A stretch of 64,000 bases of DNA from an uncultured Mycoplasma sp. (GCA_947648205.1 CANSNC010000002.1:97749-161748); one strand, 5' to 3'; counted from the first letter of the stretch, positions 36,801 through 50,307 are shown. The notes: a model not told the origin generated them from the letters alone. Numbers and translations: made by a program.

Positions 36801-37213
36801 GTAGAGGTAATAGAATTGAAGGAGTTTTTGAAAGACAAATTGCAAACTTTAGTGATGAAAGTTCTAATATCTTAGCAAATGAATTGTTTTCATTAGGAAG
36901 TGGTGTAGATAAAAATAATACTCTTATTAGTATAAAACCAATTACTAATTTAAAAATAACAAAAACTGTAGATATTAAAGGTGGAGCTGATGTAGTTATT
37001 CTTGGTCACATTGATTCTTTAACTACACAATTGTCTTTAAGCATTGAATTTATGATGTTTCAAGCAACAGTTATTGCACCTAATAAGTTGTTAGATCTTA
37101 CTAATGCAACTAGAAATGGCAATGAATACTCATTATCAACATACAAATTTTCAAATGTATTTAATAAAGTATTTATGGCTCCAAGAATTGCAGTAAAAAT
37201 TCCAAATTTATAA
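33881..37213 (+). CDS. Paralogous surface lipoprotein 2
   Basis: 1110 aa, lipobox Cys29 (IAVLC). It shares the block order of its neighbours (GVYRFLKDRGD, SYMIEFLNLT, DPTIGEFLY, GDSFNMEY, IKGGADV, PRIAVKIPNL). It differs by a Ser/Gly/Asp-rich insert after the lipobox (about residues 40-90) that lengthens the surface linker. GAGGT precedes the ATG and a TATAAT-like box lies about 50 bp upstream, so it has its own promoter. Many TGA codons are Trp. The function is unknown. Confidence 0.85.
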
Positions 37214-37217
37214 AAAG

Positions 37218-37254
37218 TACATGTTTTTTATATATAGAAAACATGTATTTTTTT
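37218..37254 (+). terminator. Terminator after lipoprotein 2
   Basis: TACATGTTTT (37218-37227) pairs with AAAACATGTA (37238-37247); seven T follow. Confidence 0.85.
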
Positions 37255-37336
37255 ATATTATTAATTATTTTGCTATTATAAAATTAAGTAATAAAATATA
37301 GAATGTCTAGTTTGTTTAAATGGGAAAATAGAATAT

Positions 37337-40300
37337 ATGAATAAAAAAATTAAACATTTGTTATCAATTTTATCATGTGGTTTAGTTGCTACAATATTGT
37401 CTCCTACTATTGCTTCTTGTAGTAAACAATATTTAAATTATACAAAAGGTGATGTTGTTGATTTTGAAGATAGTGATAACAAGAATAATCAAGATTATAA
37501 AGTTGGATTGTTGCCTAATGAATTTAAACATTTAGAAGAAAATAAAAACAACACACAGTTACATTTAAATGTTGTGACCAACAATATAAATTTTTTAGAT
37601 TATAAACTACCAAGCAATGATGAAAATGGTGTATATAAATATGTACATGAACGTGATGGCTTTGAACAAAAAACTGTTTCAGTTGGTATTAAACAAAATG
37701 TTAACAATTTTTTAGAGAATTTTAATTTTAATGAATATGTAACTAATTTTAATAATTCTATTAACGATTCAAATAAAGACTTTTTGTCTTTGATTCCTAC
37801 ACCAAGCAATTTAACATTTTTGTATGATGTGTATTACTGAATGCTTTCAATTTACTATTCAAATGAAAGTAATTTTGATATTGAAATCAAAAATAAGAAT
37901 GTTAATTTTAATTCACTTACAAATAAAATAAGTTTTGATATTGATTTTTCTATTAAGAATATTAGAAAAAATAATATTTTATTTAAATTAATTGATAACA
38001 ATAATTTTGAATTAATTCCAAATAAAAATTATGTTTTAAAAATATCAGCAATAGAGCAACCAATAAAAAATATTATTAATGTTTATAATAAAAGATTTTT
38101 TTTGGGATGACAAATACCAAAAGTAACTTTAAATTTTGACAATAAATCAATTGCATTAGATTCTTTTAATCCAACAATTACATCAAATTCATTTTCTTAT
38201 ATGATTGAATTTTTAAATTTAACTACCGATGAAAATGTTGATACAAAAACAGATCAAAATGCTTTAGAATTTATGCAAAAGTTAGATACTACTGTAATTA
38301 AAGAAAATGTTGAAGCAACAGCTATGGCAAACACAAATAAAGCATTTGCAGCATTTCCACAGTTAGCATTGATTTTTGAATCTTTAAAAAAAGACCCAAC
38401 TATTGGACAATTTTTAAATGATACATCTCAACCATTAGTTAAACTTCTTGAAGATTTTGGAGTGATTCCAAAAGAATTGTCTCCTATAATCATTGATTTA
38501 TTACAAAGTGTTCATACTGGTAAAGGTATTTTAGATATTTTGGTAACCCATAAAAAAAGTCTGTCAAATATTTTAAAAAGATTATTGTCTGGTGTTTTAG
38601 GGCAACTAACTGATTTAGTAGATACAATTTTAACACCAATTAAACCCAACATGACAAAAGAACAAGTTGATGGTTTTTTAAAATTATTAAATATGTTTTT
38701 TGGTGATGATAATAATACAACAAAAGAATTTATTGTTATGTTGTTGCAATTTTTATTAGGTAATTTTGATGATAGTGGCAACAAATTAAATGATGGTAAC
38801 CCTTATATTTTAGACATTATTGATTTTTTAATTAGTGATAATTTACGTGATAAATTTTTAACTACACTATCAGGATTTGGTTTAAATATTAATAAAACAA
38901 TATTTGATGCTATTGCTAAAATATATAGTGAAATTTCTACAAGAGCAAAAAATGATAAGGGAATGACTATAGTAAGTGAAAAGGGCATAAATTATAATGA
39001 AAAATTAATTTCTAAATTATTTGATATAAAAAATACAGGAAAAAATACTGCTACTTGGTGATTTATGGATCAAGTTGTCATTATAATGAATGCATTAGGA
39101 ATGAATGTTGGTACAGATAATACAAGTCTATTATATGAGTTAATTTATCAATCTTATGCACATGATTATAATAAAGATAATTTAAATAAAAATAATGTAA
39201 TACTTGCTTTAAATGAAATATCTAATGCCTTTAATTTTTTAGCAAATCAAGATAATTTTGATATAGTTTATGGGTTTAATGAGTTCGATGATAAATCAAT
39301 AATAAAATATAACAGCAAAACATTTGAATGTGATTTTACTTTTAACTATAAACTTATTTTTAAAAAAGAATTTACATTTAATTTAGATGTTATATTAAAT
39401 GTTTTACCAACAGATTTATATATAGAAATATATAAACTTACAGGTAATGAGTATGTTCATGCTAGTGGATTTGGATTTTATACAAGAAATAGATATGTTT
39501 GAATAAATTTAGAAAGAATCTTATATAGAATGTTTCCGCGAAAATTGCCATTTAATATTGGAGACAGTTTTAATATGGAATATAAGTCAAATAATAAAAA
39601 ACTTATTTACTCTGTAAATGTTAGTGGTGGAAAATATTATCATGGTTTTAACACTATAATTGATTTGGAAACATATTTTGACCAAGCGTCAAAAAATAAT
39701 GGAATTATTTCAAATGTGATGAAAACTGCATGGGTTGGAAGTGATTTTGCTCAAATAAAAGATGACCATCATATGGATCAAAATCCACCAAGTTGAAATA
39801 TTTCTGGTGTTATAGCAGATATTGATTATGAAAATAAGGATAATAGTCAATCATCACAAAACATTAGTGCATTGACAGAAATGATACAAAAATTATTAGT
39901 CAATAAAATGAAATTTAATATTAATTTAATTGGACTTGATAAATCCAAAGAAATTAATAAAAGTTCTATTAATGATGCATATTATGTTGGAAAAACATTT
40001 AAGTGGCAAGATATTGATTTAAATCAGGAAAATATTATTATGAATCAAAATCCAACATTTAAATCAACTAAGTATCAAGATTACTATAATATGTTTACTT
40101 ATACAAATGAAACTGCAACATATGACTATAGTCATGTTAATAATCAAAATGGTCAAGAAGTGAGCAAATCATTTGTAAGGCAAGTTCCATCATTTTCATC
40201 TGATAGTATTAATTTATTAAAAAATGATTTGTTTTCATTAGGTAATAATGTAAATCCAGATGAAACATTAGTTAGTGTTAAACCCATCTCTAATGTTCAT

Positions 40301-40555
40301 TTTAATAAAAAAGTTATTGTTAAAGGAGGGGCAAAAATTGGAATTATTCCTATAACAGCATTAACATTGGAATTAGAAATTAATGTGCAAATGTTAATGT
40401 TTCAAGTAACTGTTATGACTCCAAATAAAGTTTTAGATTTATCTCAAATAACAAGAGAAAACAATAAATATACTTTAACAAATTATCAATATTCAAATGT
40501 ATTTGATAAAATTGTTTTTGCACCAAGAATTTCAATAAAAATGCCAAATTTATAA
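37337..40555 (+). CDS. Paralogous surface lipoprotein 3
   Basis: 1072 aa, lipobox Cys28 (TIASC). Block content and length match lipoprotein 1 most closely (ENGVYKYVHERDG, LLSGVLGQLTDLVDTIL, NPYILDIIDFL, GDSFNMEY, PRISIKMPNL), suggesting 1 and 3 are the closest pair or have exchanged sequence. The ribosome site is weak (GGGAAAA). A TATAAA-like box lies about 60 bp upstream. Many TGA codons are Trp. Confidence 0.85.
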
Positions 40556-40557
40556 TG

Positions 40558-40598
40558 AATAACATGAATTATTATTTAGAAATAGTTCATGTTATTTT
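40558..40598 (+). terminator. Terminator after lipoprotein 3
   Basis: AATAACATGAA (40558-40568) and TTCATGTTATT (40586-40596), then a short T run. Confidence 0.7.
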
Positions 40599-40725
40599 GC
40601 TTTATTAATTTAATTTATGAACTTGAATATGCAATAAGCAATAATGCTTTTTACTCCTTAAAAAAATGCTAAAATGAATAAAATTCTAATATAATATGGG
40701 GTAACAATATTATTTGGGAAAGCAT

Positions 40726-43700
40726 ATGTGACAGTTAATTAAACAAGTCTTACATTCATTTAAACGTTCCATACTTCTAATAGTTAGTTTGATATTTATT
40801 AGTGCTGTGATTATTTTTTCCTCTTTTTCTTCTTTGTACTTGGGTACAAACATTTATAACTCTACCAATCATTTAAATATAACTGGAAATAAATCTAATG
40901 CCATTGTTGAAGAAAACTATGCAACATCAAATATTAAATATAATTATGAAATGGATAGTCAAGGAAATATTGTCTCTACCCAACCAGCAATTGCTTATAC
41001 AATAGATAAAGATAAAGCTAATAAGGATGGTTATCAAACAGATAATTATGCTGTTGTTTTTCCATATACATCAGAAAACCAAACATTTACTTATACAAAT
41101 TCTACTGGTGAATCATTAACATATGCTAGTTTTACTTCTCCTGGATTAAATGGAGATAATCCATATGCATATAGAACTCCAGGTATGCTTGCTGGATATG
41201 GTGGTAATGAAATAACTGGCGAAACAGTAGATGTACCAAATAATTTCAATGATTGAGTAGCATTTGCATATTCATTAAAAAATAATGGTTCTATTAGAAC
41301 TAATTTTGACTATATAAATATAAATCCAAAAACTAAAAAAATTAATGGATATTTTGATGAAAGTTTTGTAAGTTATATTCCTGTTATGAGAGGAATATTT
41401 CATGCTACAAAAGCAACATTTAATACAAAAGCTGAAGTTACAGCAGATACTAACACTTTTTTATCAAATGCTGATAGATATACAGGTACAATTAATACAG
41501 CATTTTTAAGTGGATTTGGTGGAGCTCAAATTCCTGTAGGCGACAACATGAATGAAGATGTTCTAGAAACAACTATAGGAAGAGATGTTATACACTATTT
41601 AAATAGTCTTGTTGTGCAAGACACAGATTTAAGCAAATACACTCAAGTAAATTTGTTATTAGATTTTAATTCTTTAAATGATTTTCAAAGAAAAATTTTT
41701 GACACTTATTTTACTGATGAAGAAAAAGAAAAATATACTAATTTTCAATTAGTGTTTAGAAATACTTGAGTTCATAATCCAAGTCATAATACAAATTCCA
41801 TAAATGATACTAAACCATCCAATGAAGCACTAATTACATTAGTGAATCAAAGAATAGAAGATTTAATTCCAGAATTAACCAAGAAAATTGAAGGATATTA
41901 TTCTCAAGCATTATCTGATATGTTATCAGAAAAAAAGATAAAGCATGATGAACAAAAATCATTTGTAATAACAGACCAAAAAACAACAAATAAATATATT
42001 GTTGCAAAAAAGGGATCAACAAATATAGATGATATTGTTTACACTGAAGGAACTAAATTAAACAATTCTACAAAGTATTTGGATGTTAATGAGCTTTTTA
42101 GGGCTGAGTATCATTTAGTAAATAAGAAAAAATATTTGAAAAATTATATTAATTTTTTATATGAATCAATTAATGCATCAGGAGCTAAAACTCCTGCATT
42201 TGTGTCACAAGCATTAGAAAACTTAAAATATTCATTTGATAATTCAACAGCTGTTAATGATAGTTATTATAATTTTATATTTGGTTATTTCCCAAGTGAT
42301 ATGTTATACCTAAATCCTAAAGAACAAATGAAATTTGATAGACAGGGAGAATCTATAGAATATAAATTAAAACATGGTTTAACAGACATTTATTTAGATT
42401 CAACCATTGTTAAAATTGATAAATATTCATATGCTGCTGTTATAAGTGATGGGTTTTTAGCTGCAAACAAGAAAAAAATATTACCAAATAAAGAATGACA
42501 AGAGGCATTAAAATTAAATTCATATGACTTTGTAAAGTGAATAAATACATTAGATGAAAGTAATTGCATTGAAATAAATGCTAGAAAGTTTGTAATTATA
42601 GGAACAGGTTTATCTCCAGAAATGGCATTTCCATCAATTGGTATTGATAACCCAATTCCTAATATTAATACAGAGGCTGTGGTATATGTAAATTCATTAG
42701 GATATGATGCTATTTTAGCTACTGCTCCGTTATCTTATCAATATAAATATTTTTCATTGGATTTAGGATATGGAAATGATGGTGGAGGAATTTTTTCTGC
42801 ATTTAATCCTGATAGATCAGAATTAAGAAAAAATATACAATCTCTAAATAATTATTTTCAACCTTTATTAAATAAAAATTCTTCAACTCCAATTGTTTAT
42901 TCATTGAATGATTTTACAACTGTTAAAAACTTAATAACAATGAGAAGTTATTATCCTAACCAAATTTTGTATGGAGTAATATTAGTTTCTATTATTGTTA
43001 TTGTTATACTTGTTTTATTAGGATTGTATTTGTCTTATTTATTAATAAAAGGATATATCACTAAAAATCAAGTTCAGTTGGCTATTATAAAAGCAAATGG
43101 TTTTAGTTCTATAGCAATTACTTTATCTATTACATTGTTTGGTTTAGTGTGTTCATTAATTGCTGGTGCTATAGGTTATGTTGTTGCATTTTATATGCAA
43201 AATCTTTTTTATCAAATTCTAAGTCCTTATTGATATGCTCCAATGGCATTGTTAAGTTTTAGTCCAGTTGGATTTATAGGTGGAATTCTTTCATTATTGG
43301 GTGTATTTGTTGTATTTACATTCATTATAATAAGATTGACATTTAGAAAACCAATAAATGAATTGATTACTCAAAATGTTGAAATGAAATCTTCTAGATT
43401 GCTTAATATAATAAGAAAACCAAGTAAAATCAATCCTTTATTTAAGTTTAGACTTTCTCTTTCATTTTCAAATATTTGAAGAACAATATTTTTTACAGCT
43501 CTTTGTTCAATTGGATTATCAAGTATTTCTGTTGGTTTAGCTATTCCAGGTAAGTTTGCTGAATCAAATTCACAAACATCTTATAACAAGCATTATGCTT
43601 ATAAATTTAGTTTAACTGAAACAACTGAGCAATCTGGATTGTATAAGTTGCAACAATATTCAAATTTAGGTTTTACAGATATTTCTCAAGGGATTTATCC

Positions 43701-45798
43701 ATTGTATCAAGGTACTATGCAAGTAGCTTATGATTATGATGAAAATGGATTACCTATTTATAATGAAAATGATGCTCAGAAAACAACTTATAATTTTGCA
43801 GATCAATTTGGATATCCTTATACTTTGAATGATGTTAAAGTTTATGAAGTGCAAGATAATAATGGAACTATTTCATTAAAAGAAAAAAGAGACAAATTTG
43901 GCAATGTGTTATATTATGGAAATATTTTAATTCCAAGTTATCAAGCATATCAAAAAATTACTTCTCAAATTAATTTTTATCAAAACACTTCAATGACTAA
44001 ATGATTACTTGATTTTACTATTCCAGGATTGAATATTAATCCATGACAATTGATTAAAAGAATTATTCCAAATGAAATTGTTGTTCGTGCTGAAACTCAA
44101 GATCAAGTGTTTTTAAAAGCTGTGTATGAAAATGAACAATTAAGAAAATTAGAACCAATGGGTTTAGGTCCAACAAAATTCATTAACTATTCAAATAATA
44201 TTTATTCTGTTAATGCAGACACTATTATTGGAAATTTAGGTAAACCTGAAGAAATAGGTTATAGTAAAGATTTCTTAAAATTTGTAGGTGCAGTTTATGG
44301 AAATGAAGAATTAAGTAATCTTGATGTTAAACTTTCTTATGGTGTTATTTCTTATGATTCTCAGAGTGAAACATATAGTTCTGTTAATAGTTCCTTATAT
44401 AAAAATAATAGTTTATTAGTAGATAAAGTAGATTTAATTGGAATCAATGTTAATTCTAAATATATTACATTAGTAGATAGAGAAAAAAGAGATTTAAATA
44501 AGTTGCTATCTGAGGTTTCAAATAATGTTTATAATATTGTGGTAAATGAAGGTGCTGCATATAAGCATAAATTGAAGGTTGGAGACATAATAGATGTCAC
44601 TCCTAATAAAGGCTATTTTTATTATTCACAACAAATTGCTAATGATTATTCACAAAATAATATTAAACACAATTTTAAGAAAACATATAAGTTTAAAGTT
44701 GCAGGTATATCAAGTATTTCATATGGTGATGAATATTATATAAGTCAAGATGTTGCAAACATTATTAATCAAAGTGCTATGAACTTTGAGAAACCTGAAC
44801 TTGGTGGTAGATTTAAAGCTAATAGACCATTTGCTTTTAATACTGCTAACATTGAGCAATCATTTATTGGTCCAAATAAAAATCAAGAAGTTAGAATTGA
44901 TAATGCATTAGATGGTACTGACCCTAATACTAAAGCTCAATACGATTTAGCTGTAAACAACAGATTTACTGATTTTTATAGATATGATTATAAACCTTTT
45001 AATGGAATAATTAGTAGCGCAGATTCTCCTGTGTTTTTAAATAAAACAATTAGTTTTGAAAGTATTATAGGAGTGTGAAATCAACTAAATTATAGTTCCA
45101 CTGATGAATTAGTGGCACAGTTTAATGATGGATTTTTTACAAATCCTACAAATTCTACAACTGCAAATATTTATTTAGATAATATGGTTACTGCAAATAC
45201 TGATATATTAAAGTTAACTGGTTGAAATGAGAATGATAGAGCTAAATTAAGAGAAAAGATGAAAAGTGTTTTAACAACTAATATTTTATTTGCACAATAT
45301 ATTAGAGATGTTTTTGGTAGTTATCCAACATCAATTAATATAGAAAATATTGAAAGTTATGGGACTATTAAATATTTATATGAAAATTTAGTTTCAACAA
45401 TTGATCTTATACAAACATTATTAACAATTATTTTAATTCCATTAATTATTGTTATGATATTAGTAATAAGTGCTTCAATGTTACAAGAATTCAAAAAAAT
45501 GATTATTGTTTTAAAAACAATAGGATATAGTGATAAAGATAATATAATAAGTATTTTGGCAACATTTATCCCAATAATATTATTAACTTTGATTATAGGC
45601 ATTGGTGTTGTTGCAGCTATTTTATCAATATTCCAGTTTGTAATTTATACAGCATCAACTGTATTTATTACAGGAGCAATTAATTGAATGACATATGGTA
45701 TTGGTATTGCTGTAATAATGGCTGTATTAATAATTAATTTTGTGGCAATGATAATAATGTATAAACAACAAAAATTAAAAACAGCAATAGTTGATTAA
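40726..45798 (+). CDS. Giant FtsX/MacB-type ABC transporter permease
   Basis: 1690 aa. The layout is duplicated: TM helix (residues 14-36), a roughly 700-residue extracellular domain, three TM helices (about 745-870), another TM (about 922-945), a second extracellular domain of about 600 residues, and three C-terminal TM helices (about 1555-1685). This is the double FtsX-domain permease common in mollicutes. The partner ATPase starts 12 bp downstream. FtsX/MacB pumps usually do mechanical work on lipoproteins or peptides outside the membrane rather than transport through it. The start is ATG-TGA (Met-Trp), so the frame is hidden from standard-code finders. The adjacent lipoproteins could be clients (inference). 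Confidence 0.85.
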
Positions 45799-45809
45799 AG
45801 GTGATTATT

Positions 45810-47093
45810 ATGAAAGAAATTGTAAATAAAAATAGTTTTTCAAATAATGACAATAATAAAAAACATTCAGTAATAGTTTTGAAGGAAAAAGATAGTGGTT
45901 CTAGTAATAATAATTTAGAACAGAAAAACAATAAATCAGATAAACCAATAGTTGTTATTAATAAAAACCAAAAAGAAGATGAAAAATATATAGTAACTAA
46001 TTTTGGTAAATCAACAAAATTAGATTTGTCTAAAATTTCAAAAAATCAAAGTGAATATAAGCAAAGTAATTTTGTTGTTAATAATAATATAAATGAAACT
46101 AATAATGATGTTACAAAAATAAAAGATACATTTAATTTAAAATCTAATAATTGGTTATCAAAAAAAAATAAACAGCCAATGTTTTTAAAAGAAAAACAAA
46201 ATAAAGAAATTTCTGAAATGGCAACTATTGATGGTAATAAAGTTGATATTAATGATAGTAATATTGTTAATTCAAATGCTAAAAGAAAAAATGAATTATC
46301 AGAAAAAAAGTTAACTAAATGGATTTTAAAAAATAATAAACCACATAAAGGTGTATCAAAAAATAAACCAACAAATTATAATGAAGAAGTTATTTATTTG
46401 GAAAATGTAAATAAATATGTAACAAATGGTTTTAGTAATTTGCATATTTTAAAAGATATAAATTTAAAAATTAAACAAGGTGAATTTGTTGTTATTTATG
46501 GGCCTAGTGGATCTGGTAAAACAACACTATTAACATTAATATCAGCACTAGATAGACCAACTACTGGTATTTGTTATTTAGTTGATAGTAATACTTTAGG
46601 AATTAGCGAACATGGATTAACAGTATTTAGACGTAAAAATGTAGGATATATTTTTCAACAATATGGATTATTAAATGATCTAACTGTATATGATAATATT
46701 AAAATCGCAGCTAGTTTACAAAAAAATAAATCATTAAGGATTGATATTGATGATTTATTAAAAAAAGTTGATATGGATAAATACAAAAATAAAAAAGCAT
46801 CAACATTATCTGGAGGACAAGCGCAACGTGTTGCCATTTGTAGAGCTATTGTTAAAAACCCTAAGATTCTTTTTGGTGATGAGCCAACAGGTGCTGTGCA
46901 TGTTGATGCAACAAAGCAAATACTTCAAATTTTTAAAGATATTAACAAAGAATTTAATACTACTATAGTTTTAGTTACTCACAATGATAAAATTCTTGAA
47001 ATTGCTTCAAGAATATTAAAAGTTGATAATGGAAAAATAACAGCTGATTATTATAACAAAAACATGAAATCAATTGATGAAATTAATTGATAA
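45810..47093 (+). CDS. ABC transporter ATP-binding protein with long N-terminal extension
   Basis: 427 aa. The C-terminal 230 residues are a LolD/MacB-type ATPase: Walker A GPSGSGKTT, Q-loop YIFQQ, signature LSGGQAQRVAICRA, Walker B ILFGDEPTGA, His in VTHND. The D-loop reads GAVHVD where relatives have GALD. The first 190 residues are Asn/Lys/Ser-rich and probably disordered, an unusual addition. An AAAGGTG box precedes the ATG at 45810. The stop is TAA after a Trp-coding TGA. It is the partner of the permease just upstream. Confidence 0.9.
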
Positions 47094-47102
47094 TAATATT
47101 TT

Positions 47103-47133
47103 ATCAATGTCCTATTAGGACATTGATTTTTTT
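47103..47133 (+). terminator. Terminator after the ABC pair
   Basis: ATCAATGTCC (47103-47112) and GGACATTGAT (47118-47127), 5-nt loop, T run. Confidence 0.92.
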
Positions 47134-47230
47134 ATAATTAATTCAAATTTAAATCTCTTTTATTTTATTAAATTCATTTAGAATATAACAGTCATTTTTA
47201 ATATATAATCATTTTATTAAGAGGAATAAC

Positions 47231-47665
47231 ATGAAGATTGTTGTCGTAAATAAAAAAGCTAATTTTAATTATAATGTATTAGATACATATGAAGCAGGCA
47301 TAGAATTAAAGGGTGTTGAAGTTAAATCTATTCATAAAGGTGATGTTTCAATAAATGAAGCTTATGTTATGTTTAAAAAAAATGAAGCATATATTTTGAA
47401 TATGCATGTTTCTCCATATGATCATGGCAATATTTACAATGTTGATCCTTTGCGTACAAGAAAATTATTACTTCATAAAAAAGAAATAATAAAACTAGAA
47501 TTTTGTAGAAAAAAAGATTCAATTACTGTTGTGCCTTTAAAAATATATTGAAAAAATAATAAATTAAAAGTTTTAATTGGCTTAGCTAAAGGAAAAAATT
47601 TAATAGACAAAAGAAACACTATTAAAGAAAGAGATTTAAAAAGAGAAAGTAAAAAGTATTATTAA
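47231..47665 (+). CDS. smpB: SsrA-binding protein SmpB
   Basis: 144 aa. Family blocks are seen in order: ELKGVEVKSI, NVDPLRTRKLLLHK, and the C-terminal KRNTIKERDLKRE tail that reaches into the decoding centre. It carries tmRNA to stalled ribosomes. One TGA (after LKIY) is Trp. AGAGGAA precedes the ATG. No tmRNA gene was found in the window. Confidence 0.95.
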
Positions 47666-47680
47666 TAATATAGGAATTTT

Positions 47681-48202
47681 ATGAGTGATATTGTGAGAAT
47701 TTATGATGAAAATAAAGTAAAGCAAAATGGGATGTATAACAGAGATAATATTCCAAAAAATTATTATTATTTTTCTGTAAATGTTTGAATTGTTTTTGGA
47801 AAAGAAAAAATAATGATTCAAAAAAGAAGTGAAAATAAAAAGTTTTATAAAAACAAGTATGAATGTGTAGCTGGAGGAGTAGTTGGGGATGAGACAATCA
47901 TAGAAGCTTGCATTAGAGAAACAAAAGAGGAAACAGATCTTAATATAAGTTCTAAAAATTTAATTTTTATAAATGAATTTCTTGATAAACAACATAATTA
48001 TTTTATGCATACATTTGTAGCTTGTTTAAATGAAGAATATATTAATAAAATTAAAATTAATAATGATGAAGTTAGTGAATATAAAATTGTTCATTTTAAT
48101 GAAATAATAGAAAAAATGAATTTAAATTTATTTGCTGATTCTTTTAATTTAAGATTTCCTCTTTATTTAAACAAATTTAAAAAAATAATAGATAATATGT
48201 AA
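47681..48202 (+). CDS. Nudix hydrolase
   Basis: 173 aa. The Nudix box is GGVVGDETIIEACIRETKEE followed by TDL, matching G-x5-E-x7-R-E-U-x-E-E with Asp in place of the last Gly. These enzymes cleave nucleoside diphosphates linked to another group. The specificity is not clear; isopentenyl-diphosphate-isomerase-like or nucleotide clean-up are options. It starts 15 bp after smpB. Confidence 0.85.
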
Positions 48203-48256
48203 ATTATTGTGTTTTGTTTGTATATCAAGTAAGAATATATTTGTTAATATATATCT

Positions 48257-50020
48257 ATGTTAAAAAATGTTTTTAATTTAATTACAAAGAATGATAATTT
48301 TGGGCAAGCAGATTTTGCTAATTTATTTTTGGGACTATTTGTTATGTCATTAATTTTGTCAACAATATTTTTTATTTTTATGTTCATTTTTTTTCATATT
48401 TATAAATGATTGATTTCTTTTAGAAATGTAACTTCATTTAAAAAAGTATTTATTAGTTTATTTATGGGGATATTATTGTCTTTAATATGCCCAATATCAA
48501 TTATTATTAGTGATAATCTACAGCAACCTAATACTGTTGTATTACAGTTAGTTTTACTAATGATTTTTAGTTTGTTTCTTTCAACATTTGCACTATTAGG
48601 TATGTTTCCTATTTTTATGGTTTCAAATATTTTTATTGGAAATAATTTAAATAATATACAAGTCATTGTTGTTATTATGGTTTATGGGTTTATGATAATA
48701 AATGTTTTTTTAAATAGATTTTTATTTCTGCAAAAAATTAAATATATTTTTCTAACAACATTTTTACTATATGTATTAATAGCAATACTTGGTTTGATAT
48801 TCTTTAGAAGGGAAACATTAATAGTGTATCTAATTAATATATTGTGTAGTTTATTGTTATTTATATTTTTATATACTATTGCTTTATATATTTCAAATTT
48901 CATAAATGGTGCTTATAAACTAAAAAAGTCAATTTTATATGACAATGAATATTTTGCAAATAGTGGATTTAGTAAATATGCATTTGATAATTATATTAAA
49001 AATAATTCAATTGAAACAGGATTGCTTATTACCTTTGAAATATTGGATACTGAACAGATGTTAAGAATAGAAGGTAAAGAGGTTACTAATAGCATTGAAA
49101 AAACATTTATTAAATATGTTTTTCAAAAGATGGGAAAAGATTGTTTTTATTTTAAAACAAAATATAATAAATATTCATTGTTTACCTCTATTGACAAGTA
49201 TTTAATAAATTTAAATCAATCTTATAATTACAATAAAAAATATAATAGATTAGATGATGATTTTTTGAAGAAATTTGAAAATATATTAAATAATTTTCCT
49301 AAAAAAATTAATTACAATAGCAAAACTTATAATATTCAATTAGTTGCATTTTGTAGTATTTATGGAATTCATTCAAATAATTTTTTTGATTTAATTAAAT
49401 TTAATACAATAACAAAAAATAATTGAATTTTCTATAAAGATATTAATTCAATTAAATTATATCAATACAGAAATTCAGAAAATTATCTTGATGATAAAAA
49501 CAATTATATTGTTGCAAACAATAAATATGATTTGAATAAAATAACTTTATCACTTATTGAAGAAACACCAATTAATGTTAAAACAAAAGGAGTAAAGAAT
49601 TTTTATTATCCTAAAATAACATGAGTAAATAAAAATATTTATTCTATGCAACAGCTTTTAGATAAATTTAAAAATGATAATAATTTATCAACAATATTAA
49701 GAAATATATCATATAGATCATTAAAACTTTTTTCAAAGGCAAATAAATTGGATGGATATAAAAATCAAAAATTAATTATTGTTTATCCCTTAGAATACTT
49801 TAAAAGTAATGACTTTAATGTATTGCTATTTGTAAAAAAAATAATGATGTTTGGAATAGACCTAAATAAAATTGTAATTTATTTTAATGATTTAAAATTT
49901 TCTGATATTAATAAAAATATGATTATTAATTTTAGTGAACTTATAGAGTATGGTATTATTTTTGCTGCAAATAGATTAATAAAACATAATAAGATAAAAA
50001 TTTTGTATTTGAGTATTTAA
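48257..50020 (+). CDS. Multi-TM protein with degenerate GGDEF/EAL-like region
   Basis: 587 aa. Five to six TM helices fill the first 210 residues. Next comes YDNEYFANSGFSKYAFDNYI (from Asp229), strikingly like the D-x-x-T-G-L-x-N-R-x-x-F opening of GGDEF domains. About 74 residues later, the usual spacing, YNKYSLF (303-309) stands where GGDEF should be. The last 150 residues (FVKKIMMFGIDLNKIVIYFNDL) resemble a degenerate, shortened EAL fold. Catalytic residues are absent, so it would be a sensor or binder rather than an enzyme. This is inference from pattern. Three TGA codons are Trp. Confidence 0.6.
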
Positions 50021-50026
50021 TAAATA

Positions 50027-50060
50027 AAAAACCTTTTAGATAATCTTTAAAAGGTTTTTT
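50027..50060 (+). terminator. Terminator after the GGDEF-like gene
   Basis: AAAAACCTTTTA (50027-50038) and TAAAAGGTTTTT (50048-50059), T run. It lies between this gene and the opposing tRNA-Leu and may serve both. Confidence 0.88.
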
Positions 50061-50071
50061 GGTTATATATA

Positions 50072-50157
50072 TGGTGCTCAGAAAGGGACTTGAACCCTTA
50101 AGATATCACTATCGGTAGATTTTGAGTCTACTGCGTTTGCCATTTCGCCATCTGAGC
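50072..50157 (-). tRNA. tRNA-Leu (anticodon CAA)
   Basis: 86 nt. Acceptor GCTCAGA/TCTGAGC, anticodon arm GTAGA-CTCAAAA-TCTAC (anticodon CAA, reads UUG), a long variable arm as in class II tRNAs, T arm with GGTTCAAGTCC, and a genomically encoded 3' CCA. Confidence 0.95.
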
Positions 50158-50307
50158 TTGTTTGTTACCTATAAATTATAATATTATTTTATAGTTTTTT
50201 AGATTGTTTTTAACATTATATTTATAAGTGGATTAGTAATTTGATAAAAATAATAATTTATTTTCTTTATCTTTTATATAATTTAATAGTTGGTGAAAGG
50301 GGTGTAT

